The translations under genes were made by a program, and so were the position numbers. 64,000 bases of DNA from Dugong dugon (taxonomy: Eukaryota; Chordata; Mammalia; Sirenia; Dugongidae), in assembly GCA_030035585.1 (NCBI GenBank), contig CM057465.1, positions 29,840,001-29,904,000 on the forward strand. Direction: 5' to 3'. Every line of letters starts with the position of its first letter. Within the stretch, counting starts at the first letter, position 1. The notes under the pieces are model-generated. The model was not told where the DNA came from, searched no databases, and was given only the letters and a program-made list of their open reading frames with translations. Below are positions 58,701 through 64,000 of this stretch, in pieces.

Positions 58701-59615
58701 TGGATGTGTGCATTTATTACTACAAACTGACCTTTGAGCACTGCTTTTGCTTGTCCAAAAGGTTCTGGTAGGATGTGTTTTCATTCTCATTTGATTCTAT
58801 GAATTTGTTTATTCCATCCTCAATTTCTTCTATAACCCAGTAGTTTTTGAGCAAGGTGTTGTTCTGTTTCCATGTGTTTGATTTTTTTTCCTTGCTTTTT
58901 GTGTTGTTGATTTCCACTTTTATGGCTTCATGGTCAGAAAAGATTCTTTGTAATATTTTGATGTTTTGGATTTTGTTAAGGCTTGCTTTATGGCCTAATA
59001 TGTGGTCTATTCTGGAGAATGTTCCATGTGCATTGGAAAAGAAGGTATACTTGGCTGCTGTTGGGTGCAGAGTTTGGTATATGTCTATGAGATCAAGTTG
59101 ATTGATTGCAGCATTTAGCTCTCTGTGCCTTCGTTGAGTTTCTTTCTGGAAGTTCTGTCTTTCACCAAAAGTGGAGTGTCGAAGTCTCCTACTACCATTG
59201 TGGAGCTGTCTATCTCTCTCTTCAGAGCTGTTAGAGTTTGTTTCATGCATTTTGGAGCCCTGTTACTGGGTGTATAAATATTTATTATAGTTATGTCCTC
59301 CTGGTGTATTGACCCTTTAATCATTATATAGTGCCCTTCCTTATCTTTTGTGGTGGATTTTACTTTAAGGTCTATTTTGTCAGAGATTAATATTGCCACT
59401 CCTGCTCTTTTTTGTGTTGTTTGCTTGATATATTTTTTCCATCCTTTGAATTTTAGCCTGTTTGTGTCTTTAAGTCTAAGGTGCATCTCTTATTGGCAGC
59501 ATATAGATGGATCATGCTTTTTTATCCAATCTGCCATTCTCCGTCTCTTTATTGGAGCATTAAGTCCGTTTACATTCAGTGTAATTATTGATAGGTATGA
59601 GTTTAGTGCTGTCAT
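55798..59615 (-). pseudogene. L1-6 ORF2 remnant (endonuclease-reverse transcriptase)
   Basis: The ATG at 59615 begins the endonuclease domain. It is stopped before HLRLKDTNRLKFKGWKK and shifted again near 59200. The 58720-59250 frame keeps FSRIDHILGHKASLNKIQN. The reverse transcriptase frame (57149-57931) has [18 protein letters not shown], but the active-site box reads FTGD rather than FADD, a disabling change. The C-terminal 358-codon frame (55798-56874) is the longest open frame in the window. It holds the Cys/His element [19 protein letters not shown] and ends KDKYCIRPLL. Length, 3,818 nt, equals L1-1. Confidence 0.94.
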
Positions 59616-60069
59616 CCTGATATCTCTTTTTGTGTGTTGGTCACAGTTTCTTTGTTCTCCTCAATTTTCTGTGCTGAGTCGTTTTTCTTTATGTATTTTT
59701 TTTTCCATCTTTTTCTTTGTTGTAGATTTTGTGTTTGCTGGGTCTTTATGTTTTTCTATGGTTTTATTTTGATTTGTAGGATTGTTAGATTCCTTTGTGG
59801 TTACCTTAATATTTACCCCTGATTTTCTAAGTTTTTACCAGTCTTTTATTACTTTATAATGCCTTAACTTCCCCCTACATATAGAAAATCAATGTCTCTA
59901 TTTTTTAAGTCCCTCTTTTTTGTTTGAATATTATCCTTTTTTTTTTTTACATATTGATATCTGTTTCCCTGTTTTCAGTGTTTTAGCTTTGATGTAATTT
60001 CGATTTCCATATCTGAGTCAATATCTGGTTGCTCTGTGCTGTGTTCTAGTCTTGCATTTTCAACTGGTG

Positions 60070-61031
60070 TTATTGATTATCTAACCATAGGACTCCTTTT
60101 AGTATTTTGTGTAATTTTGGTTTGGTTTTTACAAATTCTCTGAACTTCTGTTTATCTGGAAATGCCCTAATTTCACCATCATATTTGAGAGACAGTTTTG
60201 CTGTATATATAACTCCTGGCTGACAGTTGTTTTCCTTCAAGGCTTTAAATATGTCATCCCTTCACCTTCTAGCCTGAATGGTTTCTGCTGAGTAGTCCGA
60301 GCTTATTCTAATGACTCTCCTTTGTAGATGACTTTTCTTTTATCCCTAGCTGCTCTTAAAATTCTCTCTTTATCTTTGGTTTTGGTAAGTTTGATTATGA
60401 TATGTCTTGGTGACTTTCTTTTGGGATCTACCTTATGTAGGGTTCGATGAGCATCTTGGATAGATATCTTCTCATCTTTCATGATATCAGGGAAGTTTTC
60501 TGTCAACAAATCTTCAACAATTTTCTCTGTATTTTCTGTTAGCCCCCCCATTCTGGTACTCCAATCACTCGTAGGTTATTTCTCTTGATAGAGTCCCACA
60601 TGACTCTTAGAGTTTCTTCATTCTTTTTAATACTTTTATCTGATTTTTCCTCAAATAAGTTAGCGTCAAGAGCTTTATCTTCAATGTCACTAATTCTATC
60701 TTCTACTGCCTCAATTCTGCTCCTATGACTTTCTATTGATTTGTCTAATTCTGAAATTTTATTGTTAATCTGGATTTCTGATTGCTGTCTCTCAATGGAT
60801 TCTTGCATCCTATTAAATTTGGGATTGTGTTCTTGAATAACTTTTTTTACATTCCGCTACTTCTGTGTCTGTATGTTCCCCGGTTGTTTCTGCATTCTGA
60901 AGAATTTCCTTTGTTATTTATAGAAGAGTTCTGTATATTAATCTTTTGTATTCTGCTTCTGATAATTTCAAGAAGTTCTCTTCCTCCAGGGAATTTATTG
61001 ATTCTTTGTTTTGGGAGCTTGCTGAAGCCAT
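60070..61031 (-). pseudogene. L1-6 ORF1 remnant
   Basis: The start is at 61031 (MASASSQNK...), and the first part breaks before 60810. The coiled-coil and early RRM frame (60539-60808) shows SELDKSIESHRSRIEAVEDR and LRVMWDSIKRNNLRVIGVPE. The next frame (60303-60551) overlaps it after a shift and carries ENFPDIMKDEKISIQDAHRT and DPKRKSPRHIIIKLTKTKDK. The C-terminal domain to the TAA at 60070 is again out of frame. Confidence 0.9.
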
Positions 61032-62462
61032 CATGGACTGCCTCTTTATGTGACTTGATATTGACTGTTGTCTCCGAGCCATCTATAATTTATTATAATT
61101 TTATTTTGTGTTTGCTTAGTGAGACCTAGCTTCTTATTTTGTTTTGTTTCGATATGCCCAAATAGGCTGCTCGTGTGCAGTAGTCTGATTTTTGACACCT
61201 TTTAATCTCTAATGTCCTGTCATCAGGTAGTTAGTTCTGTAACTAAGTATGTGCACACAGGAGTCTGTTAGATTTTCCTCTATGGGATCAGCTTGGGAGT
61301 TCAGGCAGTCAGTCACCAAGTGTGTGATGCAGGGTTTCACCCCCAGTCCTAGAGAGGCATGGGTGATTGGTGCAGGCATTGGACTCTGGCTGTGGTAGGG
61401 GATCATGCACTGAGCCAGGCAGGGGGCTGACGGCTGCCTCTGAGAGTCTGAAAGGAAAGTGTGTCCCTATTCTCTAGGGTGAGTAGGTAGGTGAGTTTTG
61501 CACCCGGACTAGGAGCACCCCACTCTGTTGGCTGTAAAGACTTGAGGGCACCACTTTTTCTTGAACTACTGTAGCAGGTGACTAGGCACTTTCAGAGCTA
61601 CCACCAGTCCTCAAGACCCTGCTGCAGATTGGTAAAAGTGCCTACTTAAGGGGCAGGGCTTTTTCGAGGGTCACGAATCTGCCTGTTCACAGCTGAAGCA
61701 GTTGAAGTTAAACTTCAGATGCTTGCTCTGTTGTACTGTGGCAGTGAGGGCTAACGCTGTTGAGATGGGTCCCCACAAGTCTATACAGGGGTGTAAGGCA
61801 GAGTCTGCAGACCCCTGATACCTGTGGCCAGCAAAGGAGCTGTGCTGACCCTGTGTTCCTGGTCTAGGGGAGCCAGCAGCTTACTAGTTTCCTCTCCAAG
61901 GCCAGGAGAGTGGTTCAGGGTGCCTTTTGGGATCTACTTCTGGCCCAGCAGACTCCAGGTGCAGAGCGCAGAGGGAGGAGGTAAAAGGAAAGAGAGGTTT
62001 TTCCCAAATCCAGTGCAGAGTGTGGAGGGAGGAGGTAAAAGGGAGAGAGTTTTTTCCCAAATGGGCTTTTTTTTTTTTTTTAATTGCCACAGAATGGTGC
62101 ACACATGTACTTAGCCTCTTGGGAGCTGCTATCACTGGTTCGGAGTATCCGAGCAGAATCTCTGCTGCCGGCTCTCTCTTGATGTGGAAACTGCTTCCTG
62201 AGAGCACACACAGCACCGCTGTTTGCCTGCTTCACCACAGACCGGCGTGGCTGTGTTTCTGCAGTTTCGCTGCTGTGGCTCTAGCCCTCCTCACCTCTTC
62301 CAAACAGTCTTCCTCTCCTGTATGACTCAGATGGATTTCTTAACCTTGCCTTGTTCAGGGCTGCCAGATGTTCACATAGAATCAAATCACTGTTTTTCCA
62401 GGTCTTTGTTGTAAGAGGGATATAGAAAGCGTCTAACTACTCCTCCATGTTGACCACGCCTC
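61032..62462 (-). promoter_or_regulatory. L1-6 5' UTR, inferred promoter
   Basis: About 1.4 kb, reverse homologue of the L1-1 and L1-A 5' UTRs. Inside it a block starting near 61960 (GTGCAGAGCGCAGAGGGAGG) repeats at about 62020, a local duplication of about 60 bp, followed by a T-run at 62071-62086. ORFs here, such as 61824-62114, are incidental. Confidence 0.72.
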
Positions 62463-62476
62463 CCTGAAAGATATAT

Positions 62477-62646
62477 TTAAAAAAAAAAAACCCAACGCTT
62501 AGCCGTCAAGTCAATTCTGACTCATAGCGAGCCTATAGGACAGAACAGAACTGCCCCATAGAGTTCCCAATGAGTGCCTCGTGGATTCAAACTGCTGACC
62601 TTTTGGTTAGCAGCAGTAGCTCTCAACCACTATGCCACCAGGGTTT
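62477..62646 (-). repeat. AfroSINE next to L1-6
   Basis: Reversed AfroSINE with A-run, TAGCCGTCAAGTCAATTCTG, CTATAGGACAGAACAGAACT and CTCAACCACTATGCCACCAG. CTGAAAGAT occurs at 62464 and 62646, its target duplication. The left copy abuts the L1-6 5' end. Confidence 0.94.
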
Positions 62647-62649
62647 CTG

Positions 62650-63653
62650 AAAGATCTGTAGCATTTAAAAATAGAGAGTTGATGTGGAAAAGACATTTCT
62701 GGAGGAGGAACCAGCATAAGTAAATACTTGAAAGCTTTAAACACATCACATCATGCTGCTCTCAAAACTTCAAAATATGATAAGAATGAGTGCTTTTGCA
62801 GTAAAATAAAGGCCTGTGATTTTATTCTAAAGAACAGTCTTATTAAGAAGTATACATTAGCAGTCTTTTTTGTTAAACTAAATAAGCAATATAAATTTTA
62901 TATTATATTACCCTGATCTTGTTCATAACCTCCCTTGGATTTTAAATGTGTTTTAAAATCTCCCGAGCAAGTCCCTATAAATCATATATTTTTTAGACCA
63001 TGTATATAGAGAGCATCTATGTATGCAAGAATATCACTTTCTTGTTTAAATTTACATTAAAATTTTCCTAAGGTATTACTTTCAACAACAGAATACCAAA
63101 AAGGAATTAAAATGAATTCACCTATGTTACAAAGTAATGTTTATTTGTACTTATATAATCTTAGCAATGACAAAAGCTGGCTAGAGGAATGAAGAATGTA
63201 GAGTATTTAGCAATCGCTTACTAGTGTTAATGTTTGAACCAAGTCTTCACATTTCAGCATTTTTTATGTTCTACTCCAAAACCAAGCTTCTAAGTGCTTC
63301 ACTTTAAGAGGCACTCTGAGAGTATGTTCTGATCACACACACAATTTCCAGGTGACTTGCGAATGGCAATTCAAGTTCAATATTTTGGAAGTATTGATTT
63401 AATTTTTTTTTAAATATGATCACTTTGTTGATCAGAATCAACATTGTTATCCAGGATGAATGGTCAAGATGTGAAAAGAAGAAAAATTCTAATTCTCAGA
63501 ATTTACCACGTTGATTACATGGGTTCACAATTTAATATACATTTGAATATTTTCTTTATTTCCGCTTCTGAGCACAGTGTAAACTTTTAATATACATACT
63601 TCTATTTTAGAAGACCTGAACTTACAGAAAGTTAAAAGAAAATTTAAAGTACT
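62650..63653. other. unassigned AT-rich DNA
   Basis: Non-coding sequence with no recognised repeat. The 62-codon ORF at 62728-62916 shows no motif. Confidence 0.4.
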
Positions 63654-63665
63654 TATTTGTAAATT

Positions 63666-63826
63666 GGGGCTATGGTGGCATGGCGGTTAAGAGCTACAGC
63701 GTGCTAGGCTGCCAACCAAAAGGTTGGCAGTTCAAATCTACCAGCTGCTCCATGGAAACCCTATGGAGCAGTTCTACTTTCTCCCATAGGGTCTCGATGA
63801 ATCAGAAGCCACTCGACGGCAAAGGG
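63666..63826 (+). repeat. AfroSINE
   Basis: Forward AfroSINE, somewhat diverged (GGGGCTATGGTGGCATGGCG head, CCAACCAAAAGGTTGGCAG B-box region, AGCCACTCGACGGCAAAGGG tail). The 12-bp TATTTGTAAATT at 63654 and 63827 is a perfect target duplication. Confidence 0.95.
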
Positions 63827-63838
63827 TATTTGTAAATT

Positions 63839-64000
63839 ATAACAAATTTTTGGAGTACTTGATATTGCTCGAATAGGACTGGATTGGGTTGTCAAAAATA
63901 AACTGAATAAAATGGAGATAAGAAAGTCTTATAAAATTTCCTGAGAACTTTACTGCACAGTCTTGGCACCCATTCAGAAATAAAGAGACAGGTAAAATGA
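63839..64000. other. unassigned window end
   Basis: AT-rich, no feature seen. Confidence 0.4.

Larger units (their letters stand above)
54943..62462 (-). mobile_element. L1-6: near full-length L1 with likely 3' transduction (lineage I)
   Basis: Minus-strand L1 with 5' terminus GGAGGCGTGGTCAACATGG near 62462, 5' UTR, ORF1, ORF2 and a 3' UTR ending in an A-run at about 55154-55170. Beyond that A-run lies about 195 bp of foreign sequence and a second A-run (54943-54958). CCTTGAAAGAGATAT at 54909 and CCCTGAAAGATATAT at 62462 may be the flanking duplication, altered on the left by (TA)n expansion. Both ORFs are broken and the reverse transcriptase box is mutated. Confidence 0.93.

Noticed and set aside
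63666..63826. tRNA gene
   Set aside because: A- and B-box-like sequences are present, but the rest is AfroSINE body and tail with flanking duplications; no cloverleaf with intact anticodon arm. The same holds for the other AfroSINE copies.

Overview
The window reads as a mammalian, almost certainly afrotherian, intergenic region made mostly of transposable elements. The lineage marker is the tRNA-derived AfroSINE, present in about eleven copies on both strands. It is accompanied by fragments of an RTE/BovB-class LINE that share its 3' tail, and by several long, moderately decayed L1 elements. An elephant-like paenungulate is the most likely source, but the sequence alone cannot separate elephant from hyrax or sirenian. 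I found no host protein-coding exon, tRNA, rRNA or CRISPR. Every long reading frame I could interpret belongs to L1, RTE or a Tigger transposase, or is an antisense shadow of one.

Layout. Bases 1-2250 hold two AfroSINEs, an RTE 3' fragment and unassigned AT-rich DNA. A near full-length L1 (L1-1, + strand, 2511-10118) follows. It is bracketed by a direct repeat of about 256 bp, far longer than a normal target-site duplication. From 10375 to 23830 there is mostly unassigned DNA with a probable solo LTR, AfroSINEs, RTE 3' ends, an old L1/HAL1 ORF1 relic, a truncated L1 (L1-2), two MIRs and an L2-like tail.

From 23831 to 41511 there is a nested stack. A Tigger1-like DNA transposon is split by L1-A (24641-39815). 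L1-A is itself split at the end of its ORF1 by L1-B (28738-37441), with a clean 14-bp duplication. An AfroSINE sits in the other Tigger arm. From 41512 to 44197 I recognise no repeat. From 44198 to 54640 there is a mosaic: an old truncated L1 (L1-5) carrying an AfroSINE and an RTE insertion, an RTE 5' half abutting it, and an ancient L1M remnant with its own AfroSINE and RTE insertions. L1-6 (minus strand, 54943-62462) is again near full length and seems to carry a 3'-transduced segment. Two AfroSINEs close the window.

Two L1 lineages are visible. L1-1, L1-A and L1-6 share a 1.4-kb 5' UTR, matching ORF1/ORF2 and a common 3' UTR. L1-B (and probably L1-2) has related ORFs, but a different 2.3-kb 5' UTR built partly from tandem units of about 290 bp, and a composite 3' UTR. 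All copies are inactive as read, with stops and frameshifts in both ORFs. The L1 machinery is the likely mobiliser of the L1 copies, and the RTE machinery of AfroSINE, as their shared tails suggest. Element boundaries were read by eye and are good to a few bases where a duplication is given, and to about 10-30 bases elsewhere.
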